Shown: in pieces, positions 1-12,282 of the stretch
How positions within the stretch are numbered: position 1 is the first letter of the stretch
Layout of the letters: each line of letters begins with the position of its first letter
The notes under the pieces: generated by a model
Seen by the model: only the letters and a program-made list of their open reading frames with translations
Databases searched by the model: none
Told to the model about the DNA's origin: nothing
Made by a program: the position numbers and the translations under genes
DNA from: Gordius sp. MW1
Taxonomy: Eukaryota; Nematomorpha; Gordioida; Gordea; Gordiidae
Length of the DNA: 64,000 nt
Assembly: GCA_964036665.1 (NCBI GenBank)
Contig: OZ038527.1
Coordinates: 1,798,001-1,862,000, forward strand
Direction: 5' to 3'

Positions 1-699
1 GTTTTTATACAATCTGTTCTACCTAAAATAGTATCTTAAAATATATGTAACGGCTTTTACTAAACGGTTAAGATTCAGCAAAAACTTACGGTACTATATG
101 AAATATGGAATTCATTAGTTTTGTTTTGACGTCTTTCAAGAGTCAATCAAAAAAATCAATAAAGGAATTCGTATAGCACGAAACGTGCAGACATTGAATT
201 ATTATCAAATTGACCACTTAACTGATTAAAACTCAAAGATGTGTACTCTAAGCTGATACAACCCTAATTATTTTCACCCATATGGGGAGATATTTTTTTT
301 GAAATAAAATTAAACAGCTAAAACCATTTATTCATTTTAGTTTACATTTGATTAGGTCAGTCGTTATTAAGCGATAACAAAATTTAATATTGATATGTCT
401 GAAGTTTATTGTTATATGACACCTAATAAAAACCTATAAATGGATAATTTTATTTTTAATTTAAATATCGTTTGACAAATGCAACTTAATGAAGTGGCCC
501 ATAGTTTACTTAATTGACACAGCCAATCAAATTTATTTAAAATATTGTTTATTTTCTTGGAATATATTTACACTGAGTTACTTATCTATAACATGCAAAC
601 AAAGTCTGAAAAAAATGCTTTCAAATTTTTATAAAATTTACTTTTAAATATATTTTTTACAAAAGAAGTATTTACCATTTAATTGTTATTATACGTCTA

Positions 700-968
700 G
701 GGTGCGTCTTAATACGCGATTTTGAATCTAGATTCAAAAAGCGAATGCATGTTAAAACATAGCCGCGTCTTAATACGAGCGTCACTTCATTTTTGTTCTA
801 TTTTTGTGTTTTTGCTCGTAAAACAAATATTTATCCTTTAATTACACTTATTAATGCATATTCATATGGTAACTAAACTAAAATTGTTAATTTCACGACA
901 TGTATATCGCATATTTAGACAAACAAAAATATGGCGCCATGAAGTTGAATCTATATTAAAACGGGCTC
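700..968. mobile_element. MITE with imperfect GGGTGCGTCTTAATA ends
   Basis: The left end GGGTGCGTCTTAATA and the inverted right end GAGCCCGTTTTAATA match at 11 of 15 positions. TA (or CTA) flanks both sides. The insertion is absent from the duplicated segment near 19350, which acts as an empty site. The ends and short target duplication suggest a PIF/Harbinger- or Tc1-like origin, which is an inference. There is no coding capacity. Confidence 0.5.
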
Positions 969-1620
969 TAAGGCGTTAAAACCGTTTTTTTTATCATAAG
1001 CAGGTGCAGGGATTAGTTATTCAAGTTTTTTTTGCAAGTTATTTTGAAAGGATATCCAAAAGGTAACTCTCAAAAGTTGTTTTTCAACATTGACCTGGCC
1101 TCGAGTTCAACTTTAAATGCCAACAGCCAGATAGTAATGCTTAAAAGCGAAAGAAGAATTTGACTGTTTTACATGTTGATACTGAAGAGATGATTTAAAT
1201 ATTAACACACAGACAGATGAGGTGTAAACATGTTATAGTGCTTTATTTTTTGTATATAAAGTACGTTTTATATTTGCACAGGTAAATAAGAACATACTAA
1301 GGACTTATATTAATACTCGTTTAAATGGAAATCGTGTTGGATTTAACGATTTTATCGTTATATAAAACTTGAAAAAACGGACAACCATTTTGGAAATGAA
1401 TGATAAAAGATCTAAGCCTTTAGTTAATCCAATTTATTATCTACACATGGTAGCATTTTAAATAAAAAACACTTTTGCCTTAAATGGACAATTGAAAAAA
1501 AACATTTTACTCCGAATATTTAAAGATAAAGACTATTAAAAATAGTATATAGATTAAAAATTAAGGGAAATACATTGATAATCTTAGAGCTAGTTTATTT
1601 AAGCTTAAAAACCTAAAAGA

Positions 1621-1788
1621 CATCGGCGTAGCCAGCATAGGAATTAGAGGGGGGGGGGTAATAATGATTTAAGGTGGGGCAAAATAATCATTTTTCAAAT
1701 CTTGGCTATAATATTAATAAATTTTAACAAATTTTTGGATTTAGAGGGGGGCAGCAGCCCCTCTTTAACCCCCCCCCCGGCTACGCTC
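1621..1788. mobile_element. hAT-like MITE with G/C runs
   Basis: The ends read CATCGGCGTAGCC and, inverted, GAGCGTAGCC, flanked by an exact 8-bp target duplication CTAAAAGA (1613-1620 and 1789-1796). A G run lies just inside the left end and a C run just inside the right end, as in the related copies at 13343, 42076, 43217 and 47489. An 8-bp duplication is typical of hAT transposons. The element is 168 bp and non-coding. Confidence 0.75.
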
Positions 1789-2639
1789 CTAAAAGAATTT
1801 TATCTTTACATATAATGTTTCAGTAAATAAATGGTTTACAACAGTAGTTGATATAAGATAGCTCACATATTTAAAATACTATTTTTATACTTCACAGCCA
1901 CTTTCAAAATGCAACTTTTAGACAATAGATTAGATTAACTGGTTTATCGTCATAAGATCGTAGTTAAGTATTTGTTAACGATCATTAGCTGTAACCGGCC
2001 AAACCTTGCTTTGGTATCTAAATAATTTTTACAAGTTAATAGTGATTATTTGGACCTCGATTGTTTGTAAATAAAAAATATTTTTGTTATTATTGAGAAC
2101 AATCGAAACTGGCATATTGACAATAAGCTTTCATGATAACATATGTTTTTAAGAGTTTGAATAATTTTGCCCTTGGGCTATGAAAGGTAACGATAAATGA
2201 AAATAAGCCTATGTTAATACAAGGATGGACATTACTATTAGAAGGAATAATATTCTCTACCTCATAATTTTGGTGTCAGTGTAATTTAAGATGTTCACGG
2301 ATTTATCTAAATACATCTTAATTTGAATACACACTAGAGTCAAATGTTCGCTATTGGAATATACTCGAGTTGTGCATTTGAAGTCAATTTCTCGTTAACA
2401 ATTTGATTACAAAATTATGTATATTTTGTTATTACAAACACCTAAATATTTTCGTTATAAAGCGATATTTATGTAATAAAAGATTCTTTGTATGTTGGTG
2501 ATTAGTCTGGTGTTTTACCCCTGCGAATATGTTACATATGACGACAAAGATAACCCCTGGATGATATAATATCAAAACAATTATACTGGAATAATTTAAT
2601 TTAATTCCTATTTTCGTCCTAACCTATCAGGATGGTCGA

Positions 2640-3458
2640 TAACCAGCCCAATACCGATTCAAATTTTGCATCGTCTGTCGGAAGATCGAGTGAAAGATAT
2701 TGCACTGCACGGTTCAAGTAAAAATATTCATGATTACTTATAGCATTTAAAATTAATTTTTCGTCTTTGGTTTATAACTGGGGGTGGGGAGTATAGGATA
2801 ACCCCTTAACTATCTTATATTGGCACGACTCATCTTTCTAAAATTAGAAGTCATATTTATTGCAATGATGTTAATAATTTGACGTGTGAAGAGTTAAAGA
2901 ATTCTAAATAAGAATTTATTCTGATAAAAATTTTATATATAATTATAAGGAACTTTGATTTTGATCTGGGAGAACTAATGAATTAATTATATACTTTTCA
3001 ATAAAACTTAAAAATAATATTAATCTTATATATAAGTTGCTAACGGATTAAATTCTAAAGAAAATCTTTATATTAGGAGTAAAATTACCAAGACCTTATA
3101 TAGAATTAAGAGCAAAATATCCTATATAACATTTGAATGAAACAGGCCCTTGTTTCTATTGAGGGTGAAACATCCAATAAACTGGATATATATAAATTGA
3201 GGCGAGATAGATTATATCCAAATCGGACTTTAATTATAATGATACGTTTTCTTAAAATATTCCTTGTATTAGCACCTTTAGGAACAGGAACATAGTCTGC
3301 TATAGGTGAGGCAGATCAAATCATCTACCACTGCAGGATAAATCTTATACCAAAAACTTATTTTGCCCTGAAAAACAAAGACAGGGTAACGAAAGCAGGA
3401 TCAATGTCTTGGTAAATTTTTAGTTCGAAGGTGCAGTTTGCACAGTCATTGATGTGTC
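2640..3458 (+). mobile_element. Decayed Ty3/gypsy gag-protease fragment
   Basis: Read on the plus strand, this piece is similar to the gag region of the element at 37453-41860, up to the start of its protease. It is heavily decayed, with many breaks. It stops exactly where the LTR of the opposite-strand element at 3459 begins. It is therefore a separate fragment of the same family, or a rearranged end of the neighbouring copy. Confidence 0.65.
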
Positions 3459-6400
3459 TGTAATGAAGTGGCGAGGGTATAACAAAAAACTGAGTTTAAA
3501 TATTGAGAGACTCTTTTATTAAATAAACAAGGCTTTATATAGATAACTACGATTAATATATACAACCGAAAAATACATATACTCTCAAGGTAAACTTAAT
3601 ACGGTGTACTTTCAGTATTTTAAATAACTAGGGCCGCGCTCAAGTGTTTTAAGAAATATGTCTATGTCACTACACTACTCCCTCCTTGCGGAGGGTATCT
3701 GACAGGCGGTACGGATACTCTTTTGTACGTGAGTAAGTTTCAGAGATAGCTGATGGATCGGATTTTTGTATTGGTTTCATTTGATATGGGTGTTTTCGTT
3801 GTGTTTTGTTGTCGAGTTGCACATCGTAAGTAAGGTAACTGTTTTTTTTGTAAGAATATTACCCTCTCTCCAGTCTGGATATCTGTCGTTCGTGACGCTC
3901 ATGATTCAGTGTAAAGTCTCTGTATTCTAACCCTCGGTTTCTGTAACATTTCTGTTTCCATAAGGCATCACCATTCTTTCGTTGTATGTCCATTTTAGTC
4001 GAGAGGTGAATAGAGTCTTCGGCTAAACGTACCCTCATCCGGACTTATACCAGTAGTGGTATTCACAGTCGTACGCATATAATAAAACTTGCAACAAATT
4101 TTTACGATCATTTAACCCCTGTCTCCTCGCCGCGAAAACTTTGCTTTTAATTGTCCTAATGTATCTTTCCACTAAACTATTGATTCTAGGGTGGTTGAAA
4201 ATGTCGAATGCCGTTTGCTTTGCAGAAAGTTTTAAATTAGTTCGACGTAAATTGTGGTCCATTGTCGCTAACTATGTAACGTGGAAGCACATCTCGAAAA
4301 CAAAACTCGTAAATTATAAATTATGTTAGAACTGTTGATTTGCTTAATAACCATAACTTCAATAGAGTACGAGAGGCAAAAGCCATCAGTCTTTCTTGAC
4401 CGTGAATATTTGCAATTACAGCTCCTAAACCTTTGTCTGATTCCATTTTACGTTTGTAGATGTTGATTTATTTAAAATTGAACTTTTGGATTGTAATTGC
4501 GGAATATACCTTCCAAGGTAATTAACTAAGCATAGGCTTAATTAGGAGTTCCTCAAGGGGGGGGAGGGGGGTTATAAAATTTTCGAGGTGCAATTGTTTT
4601 GTAATTAATTTTAATGTTTTTTTCCAAAAAGTTTAAAGTAACAATAGCGTAAAAATAATAAACTACTAAAAGTAAAATTCCAACAAATATTTATTTTTAT
4701 TAAATTTACAATATAAAAATTATATTAATTGAAAATCATGGGAGGAGTTCTAACCCGAAAACCACCCCCTCTCTACGCTAATGTAACTAAGCCTAGAAAT
4801 GATCTCAATTCTTTACGATTAATTGGTACTTTAAATTTTGATTGCCTCAACCTTGTCTTCATTAGGATTTACACCATTTTAGTCTAAAGTATGACCCATA
4901 AATTTAACTGTTTTTAGAACAATTGTAGTTTATTTAGTGCTGTCGTCAATCCTACATTTTTAATTAAGTTTATTACTTCTATTAGATTTGTTTATGTTCC
5001 TCGTTGGTTTCCCTATTATGACATCGTCCATAAAAACTCTTACGCCTCTTAAGCCTTTGGGCTAGTTTTTTTAGATAAAGATAAAATATTACAGGCGCCA
5101 TTGTTAATGCAAAAAGGAGCCGCAAATAATGAGAATACCCTATATGAGTAGCTAGGTTTAACAATTTAGAACTCTGCTCAAAAACTGGTAATTGCAAGAA
5201 AGCATCTCTTAAATCAATAATAGAGAATAATTTGCCGCCTGCTATCTCACTTTCAACACCTGAACGTTGGCAGAATATCGTTATCTTTTGATAGAAATTT
5301 ATTTAAAGTCAATCTTGTTTACCGTAGGCTCGCCCAATTTATCGGAGTTGTTGTCGGGTCAATCTTTAATAATCCCTTCACCTTCTATAGGTTTCAACTC
5401 AGTGTTAACAGCGTAGATTAGCGGAATTAATACGCATCTTGCGGTAAAACTTAACGAGTTGTTTTTTCTACCTCATCCATAACAACTCTAAGATCTTTTA
5501 CTTTCCGACTAAAACTTTGAAAATATTATTTAGTTAAACTTTTGTATCATCGGAAATAACGTTTAATTTAATGATTGATGGGAGTGATAAATTAAATTTA
5601 ATGATGCGCGGTATACCGAAAATCTAATACCCCAAAAATCTAATTTCCTCGCCCTTTATAACATGCGTACTTCTACCTTTGCACTACGCTTCTCCAATGT
5701 TTGGATTTTTGTATTGCCATACCTGTAAATATCTGTATCTGGCGATAATGGTAGCTTCCCTATGCTAAGCCACGTTGGTTCATCAATGACTGGCTGCACC
5801 AGTATTGAATTGAAATGTGAACGGTCTCGGATTGATTAAAACATCGATCTCAGATTTCGTTACGGCATCATCCTATTTCAATCAGGTATATTTCTTGGCG
5901 GAGGTTTTTAGCAGTTGCGAGCCAGATGGTTTGGTCTACCACACCTATAATACACCGTCTTCCTGTTCCTAAAGGTGCTAAGATTGTGAAAATTTCCAGA
6001 AAAGTACAATGTTTATTAGTCAAATTCCTAGTTGGATATTTTAATCCCGCTTTAATTTATTTATGTCCAAATCGTTAGAGGTTAGCCCCCAAATGATGAA
6101 AGAGCAATAACAAAATTTACCGTTTTGACATCTGCTATATTTCCCATGGGGTATTTAGCCCTTGAATCTACATTTAATCTAGGCAATTTTAATCCTAGGT
6201 TAAAAAAATTTCCTAAAATTTCATCAGTGGATGATTTATATTTGCAACGTTTGATAATATTTTTAAGTTTAATTGAATAATCATTTATGGTTTCTTTAGT
6301 TCTCTCCGATCGAAATAACATTTCACTGTAATATTAAATCGAATTTTTATCAGAATATATCCTTACTAATGATTATTTAACCTCCTCGTAAGTTACACTA

Positions 6401-6967
6401 TCAACATCTTTCGGATATGCCTTCTAATTTACATAAATGCAAACTACCTACATACGTCAGTAAAACAATTTATTTCTAATCTCTTGTAATAATTCTAAGA
6501 CGAAAGATTAATTCTAAGTCATATAAAATAATCATAAATATTTTTAGTTGAATCATAAGGTGTAATATCTTTAACCCTATCAAGAGAATTTCCGGGGTTT
6601 GATTCGAATTTTGAATTTATATCGGGCTTCTTCTCGTTCATATTGATTGATAAAGGCTAGCAACACTCAATATGTAATATTTTGGGTTTGGAAGTATATA
6701 CTCGTCGCCAAATTTGATGAAGTGGCAAAGGTAAAACATTAAACTGAAATTCTAAAAGAAGAGAATCTTATTATATAAACACGGCTTTTTATAGATAACT
6801 GCGAGTAATACATACAACCAAAAAATACATATATTCTAAATAAGTTAAGCTGAATACTGTGTACTTGAAGTGTTTCAAATAGCGAAGGGTATATTCAAAT
6901 AACAAACGCAGCACTCAAGTGTCAATAAGATACATCAAAACAAAACCTTGAATAAGTGTCGCTACGC
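3459..6967 (-). mobile_element. Old Ty3/gypsy LTR retrotransposon, decayed
   Basis: This is a minus-strand relative of the young element at 37453-41860. Its LTR-like ends lie at about 3459-3674 and 6715-6967. Both carry the conserved block GGCTTTTTATAGATAACTGC or a close variant. Traces of integrase (about 3.7-4.3 kb), reverse transcriptase (about 4.8-5.4 kb) and gag (about 5.9-6.65 kb) run in the expected order, and much of the RNase H and upstream integrase region is reduced. The two LTRs have clearly diverged and the coding region is broken many times, so the copy is old. A G-run MITE sits inside it near 4.54-4.79 kb. Confidence 0.8.
4541..4790. mobile_element. Degenerate G-run hAT-like MITE nested in gypsy copy
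   Basis: A G run at the left, a central block ('ttaatgttttt..caaaaagtttaaagt') and 'ctctacgcta' at the right match the copy at 13343-13596 in opposite orientation. The ends are too worn to fix a target duplication. It interrupts the old gypsy copy between its reverse transcriptase and integrase traces, so it inserted later. Confidence 0.5.
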
Positions 6968-7739
6968 TTTAAACCGCTAGAAATTCCGAGGCGTGCATCT
7001 AATTCTGTATCAATATTCCCGATGAAGTACTTTTGTAGAAATTTATGTTAATCATCCGGTAATGGAAGGAAGGAGCCGGCTTTAGTAAATTTAGCCAATC
7101 AATTTTAAAGTTGGCATAAATGGTTCAATTATAATATTTGGGCCATACGACGACATTTGAAAGCACGAGTTATACTTACAAAAAATAGTGTTTTGATCAA
7201 ATTTAAGTATTGTAAACATAAGAATATCGCTTCCTGAGAATTGAGTAGTGATGATCAAAACCTAGGCAGTTTCAGGTTTTCAACTACCAAACCTTAACCT
7301 AAGGTTCATACCGAATCAACCTGAAAACCTCAGGTTAACTTTTTTTGTATAAATTTAAAAAATTTTATTTTAAATTTATTCCTTTTTCAGGGTTGCCTTA
7401 ATTATTTTGAAAAATTTACAATTTTAAATACAGGAAAAAGAGTTAGCTGTTATTATTAAAAAAATTGAGAAATTTGAAATATGCTAATGATTTATATTTA
7501 AAATTTATATTGATAATAGTGCCATCTAAATATTTAAATTATCACAAAGCGTTGGGATGCATTGCATTGCATGTATATACTAGGAAGCATAGCAGTGTCA
7601 ATGTAGGCTGTGTGATAAAATTATGGGGCTGGTTAGGGTGTGTGTTATATGCGTATCTCGTAAACCTTATACAAACTTATCTTTATGTTATGTTCGGGGT
7701 GGGAACGACACACACACCCCTTTCTCTCCTGCACATTCT
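6968..7739. other. Gene-free stretch
   Basis: No gene is supported here. A short palindrome-rich cluster of AACCT/AGGTT motifs lies at about 7260-7345. The stretch is otherwise AT-rich and unremarkable. Confidence 0.5.
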
Positions 7740-7815
7740 TCGTTCCAACCTTGACCCACCCGGTTCCTACCTGAACACACCCCGTTCTCACCTAGACTCC
7801 ACCATGTTCCAACCT
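7740..7815. repeat. Short minisatellite, about 21-bp unit
   Basis: About 3.5 imperfect copies of a unit like CGTTCCAACCTTGACCCACC lie immediately before the point where RTE LINE coding similarity begins. It may be part of the element or a repeat at the insertion junction. Confidence 0.5.
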
Positions 7816-8890
7816 GGCAATTATAGAGGTATTAAGCTAACTAGCCATTTGCCATTCCTTGAAGCTTATGAAAAGGATCTTAATATCAAGGCTGAAAAAC
7901 AAGAGGGAAATATCGGCTAACCAATTCGGATTTGTGGCGGCAAATCCACAATGCAGACAAATGATGGATAAACATGGTAAAAAGAGAAGAAATCTACATA
8001 TGGTCTTTGGCTTAAAAAAGCTTATGACACGGTCCCTCGCGATTTAATATGCTGGTGCCTGAGAAAAATAGATATCCCTGACGCATATGGCTTTTGAAAA
8101 ATATTTATAAATCCTTAAATTCTTGCGTTAAGACGACAGTTGGAGGCTCTAAACTTTTTCGGGTTGAAATTGAATTACATCAGGTACCTGCTTTAAGTCC
8201 CTTTTTATTTAATATATTTATAGACACGATCACGAGATACCTTCAAAAGCCATCGCCATAGTCTATGCTATATGCCGATGATACAGTACTACGCTAAAAG
8301 ACAAAGGAGAACGTATTCGAAGAAGCCGAAAAGTGTTCAAAGCGCTTAGCTGGATACGATTTAAAGGTCAACGATCGAAAAATGGTATACATGGAAATGA
8401 ACGGTACAAGCAATCCATCGCTAGATGACCATCTAAAGTACCCAAAAGTGAACAGGTTTACATTCCTCGGCTCGATGCTACATCAAGAGGGAGGTTGCGC
8501 AACAGAAGTCAATGCCCGGATCGAAGTATATCCGGTGTAATGTGCGACAAGAAAATGCCAATATGGTTGAAGAGCAAACAAATCCATCGTAAGACCGTTG
8601 TTAGTTAATGTAAGTGAAACATGGGCCTTAAACGCCACAGAAGAAAAGCTGCTACAAGCCACAGAGATGAGCGGGGGAGAGAGTAAGAGGACGACCCCCT
8701 GTCACGTGGAAAGGGCAAGTCACAAAGTTATAAAACCAAAAGAGATTAGTCAAGACATGGCTCTTACCCGTTCAAGATGGAATAAGCTTATTAAAACAAC
8801 CCCACGACTATGGGATCAAATAACTGATAAAGAAGAAAGAGTATATAATGTTATTAATATAATTAATAATGTTACCATTAAATTTATTTT
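7816..8890 (+). mobile_element. RTE-clade LINE fragment, 5'-truncated
   Basis: This is a remnant of a non-LTR retrotransposon reverse transcriptase. Visible pieces in order are NYRGIKLTSH, an ELHMVFxLKKAYD-like segment, LRKIDIPDAYG, HQVPALSPFLFNIFIDTI, the catalytic-loop match MLYADDT, FLGSMLHQEGG, IWLKSK and a final VNVSETWALN match to the RTE C-terminal region. The family is recognised from the order of these RTE motifs. Several frameshifts and stops split it, so no product is expected. The endonuclease half is missing, as in 5'-truncated LINE copies. It ends in an AT-rich TTAATAAT-type tail near 8850-8890. Confidence 0.85.
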
Positions 8891-10299
8891 TTTATTAATA
8901 AAGATTGGGTAGGACAGACAATTCTCATAGCAGGATCGGCACTAATTATAACGAATATGTTGCATGTTTAGGGTATATTTAATTTCAAAGTAAATCTGTA
9001 ATGGAAATTATTTAAGCAACCCCCACGCCCACCCCTTATTTTCACAAATAATATTGAAAAAAAGATTGCAATGTTTTATGATAAATTAGCCACAGTTTGT
9101 CCTTAAATTACAATGAAATAGATTTGAACCATTTCCTTATTTTGGCTTCTGGCTCTGAAGGTGCTGTAAATTTTTAATAACAAGTTCATTTGTTAAAATT
9201 TAATTTTTATAAAACTATAGGCCGAAATAATTATGTATGATCTCGCCTTTATCTTTTAGTTTTTGTAGAGTTTAGTCATAGGTCCACCTTAATCTATAAG
9301 CCACATCCATTTTTGCTTGGTATTTTGTTTTGCAGATATGTCTACGAGAAAACTTAAATTTTTTGATTTTACAACATTTTTGTTCTTGATTTTGAAATTA
9401 AAAAAGTAGGACATTTTTATTGCTAAATTTGATAGTTTACTTAATCTGTCTTTTGATCCAAGGTTTACTTGCTAGGATGGTGAAACATATATATTATATA
9501 CAGGTTGGAATTGTTAACTAAATTTATGTGGACCATCAATGCTGATAACTATTGCGAAACGAACTGGATAAAAGAATCTAATTTTGGTTGGGTGAGAAAA
9601 GTTAGGACTTGTCAAATGACATATATGATTTTCTAAACAAATATTCTTTTTGAACAAAATAAGCTAATTTTAAAAATTAATCTAATGTCAATCTGCAATA
9701 CTCTGTTATAAAACCTATTAGCGTGATTTTTTCCATCGTTCAATATACCATATTCGGTATATGTTTAAATATTGTATTAGACATAGGACTATTGATGAGA
9801 AATATCTAAGTTTCAAACTTAGGAGTCTGGTGGATGGTTTCAAAAAAATTTCTGACTTATTTTGAAAATCAATTATATGAAATTACAACTCAATTTAAAT
9901 TCCTAAAATAAATTAAATATTATATTAAAACATTTTATATTATTTTATGTTATATATGCAATACATATATAAAATCTAATAGAGATTTATTACCAAATTG
10001 TAAATGATACATGCTTAAATATATTAAATTATTAGCAATAAAGACATGAAACGAAATTGTATTGGTTTTTACAATTTCCATGGTGATTTACTGAATATAA
10101 GATTTTATGATATTTGTTTAAGGAATTGGCTACCCTCGGGACCTAAATTACCCAGGGACATAGCCACTAATGGGACGGGAACCAAAATATTGTAGTATTT
10201 GTATTTTTCCACTTTCATTTTTCCCGTAGAAGAGATGAGGTGGGGGGAGCTGTTAGATTTTGCAAATTTATGCACCCTAGTGAAGTCCGAAAAAACGTT
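8891..10299. other. Gene-free AT-rich stretch
   Basis: No open reading frame with family resemblance, RNA gene or terminal-repeat element was recognised here. Confidence 0.5.
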
Positions 10300-10800
10300 T
10301 AGGCCGCGAGCTCACTGGATAATTGTTAAGCCGTAGGTCCTTTATCCTAAGTAGCGATTTTGCCTGTGAGCTCCAGTTAGTTAGAAAAGCCGGCTTATTT
10401 TAAAAATTGTTCGATTGTTTTAGTTAATATGGAATAATGGGAATGCCGTCCCTTGCTGTATTGGCAGTTTAATAGATGGAGACCATTTGCAAGAACGGGT
10501 TGGCAACAGAGGTCGCAGTGGAGGGGACACACAGTGTCGCAACCGAAGCCTAGAGCTACATAAATGGAAAGTTCCTCACCCGACAAGTGTAACCCTAGGT
10601 TTGACTTGTTAGAGCCTCGAGCCATTCGTTACCCCCGAACGGCGCTTAATTGAAGTGGAGATTTCCCCAAATAGGTTGTTGGAATAGAGGTAAGCTACGG
10701 AACGTTCAATCAGTGATAAATCCCATTCCTTTTGGATAATACCAATTAGGTGTTAAAGATTCGAGGTCGGCCCAAGCTTGAAGGGCGCTGTCGAGGTGCG
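10300..10800 (-). mobile_element. Retroelement C-terminal zinc-finger-like fragment
   Basis: On the minus strand the region encodes a Cys/His-rich stretch with spacing like C-x3-C-x2-C followed by a CQYSKGRHSHYSIL segment. Upstream pieces resemble 'LDSALQAWADL'. This arrangement is common in the C-terminal part of reverse-transcriptase-bearing elements of invertebrates, where a CxCG..HxLxCxxSxGRxxRH motif precedes a nuclease-like domain. It is a fossil with a few breaks. The exact family is not resolved. Confidence 0.45.
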
Positions 10801-12282
10801 ATGAGAGTATATTGCTTAATTACCTCATACGTTTATTGGCGATCATCTTCGATAATATTTTGACAATAACTTACGTTATTTATTGTAACTTTAATTATAT
10901 TGTAAGGGCTTCCTTGAAGATGCTCTAACCAATTTATATGAATCAATTTTAATCTTAGGAAATTGTATATAATTTTAGGATATTTCGGCAAAGCACAGCT
11001 GAAATATCCACGAGAAAGATTTAAAATATTCCATCGTCAACAAATTTCCATATATATGCCATCCATCGTTCCATCAAGGATTATTATTATTCATTCATAA
11101 CCAGAGGAATACTAATTCGCTTAACTCCTTAACTATGATACATTCCATTACACTCCAACATTTTATCTTTACATCAATTTATTCCACTATTATTCTGGCT
11201 TTATTTACGCTCGCTGTTATTTCGCTTTAATAAAACATATCGCGTTAATAAAGTATATATTCGCATTATATTTTCAACATAACTTGCTCTACATACATTT
11301 GGATTTTAAATTTATATAAAATATTATTAAACTTTCTGAATAGATATTTTTAAGTTGTAACCCACTCAATATTTTATGTTTCGCTATCATAATTTTTTAC
11401 TTTTATTGCTAATCACCATTATACATCTAATTCATTAATTTAATCCCATTTACTTGTCAAAATGTAATGTCATGGATTATACATAAAGATTTGACATAAC
11501 CACCGAGTGCTTAATTAAGAATGTATAGGGAGTTTGATAATCCTATTAAATATTAATATTTATAAAAGATATTAAACAAATTTTCAACCTTAGCTATATA
11601 AATTACAGTATCGTTGTGATCTTCCTTCATTTTATATTTTCGTCAATATTTCCTTATTATATATAAAAACCCTTTCCCTAGTTTTAATTCAAGAAAGTAA
11701 CTCTTTTTTTACCACAAATTCAGTCAATTTTAAATATTCCAAATTTATTTAACATCGACAATCTACAATATATATTTTTTTCAGATTTATAGTCTAGTTT
11801 ATGAAGCGGAAGGTGGCAATTGACAATTTTAGCGACTTTAGTAGCAGGCTGATCGGGTCACCGTACGAACAAATATAAGTTTTGATATAATTATAAAAAG
11901 AATTTTCTCCCATATCATCGAGAAAAAACACATAAAATTATGCGAACTCGGCTTATTTATGGGCGTCATTGGCCGAATGTCATTTAATTACTGATACATC
12001 ACAAAGTATTTTTTGCAAAGAGGGATATTTAGGTGCCTAATGACTATTAGGACTTTTTTTAGCATAGCCTTTGAAAATGTCCTAACATTAATCACAAAGC
12101 TTGTCAAAAGAAGAGTTTCCAAATAAACTCTGCATCAATTCATAAAATGTAAGAAAGATCTACAAAACCCTAAGTAGTGTCGTAATTACAGCTTCTACAA
12201 GGGAAAAGTCATGATCAACTATGTGTTACTTTGTTTTGAAGTCTTTAGACCAAACTTTCACATTGACAGCCCACATATAAAG
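10801..12282. other. Intergenic region upstream of fucosyltransferase
   Basis: This is AT-rich sequence without a supported gene or repeat. Its right end should hold the promoter and 5' leader of the fucosyltransferase gene, but no clear TATA box or initiator was singled out. Confidence 0.4.

Larger units (their letters stand above)
225..1960. repeat. Duplicated segment, copy 1
   Basis: This stretch is recognisably similar in the same order to about 18893-20170. Shared blocks include the run around 'gtcgttatta', the 'cctataaa.tgataatttta' block, the 'aaggcgttaaa' block and the 'cactttcaaa' block near the right end. The copies have drifted a lot, so the duplication is old. This copy carries two MITEs (700-968 and 1621-1788) that the other lacks. 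No open gene is visible here. The boundaries are approximate. Positions 1-224 show nothing recognisable. Confidence 0.6.
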
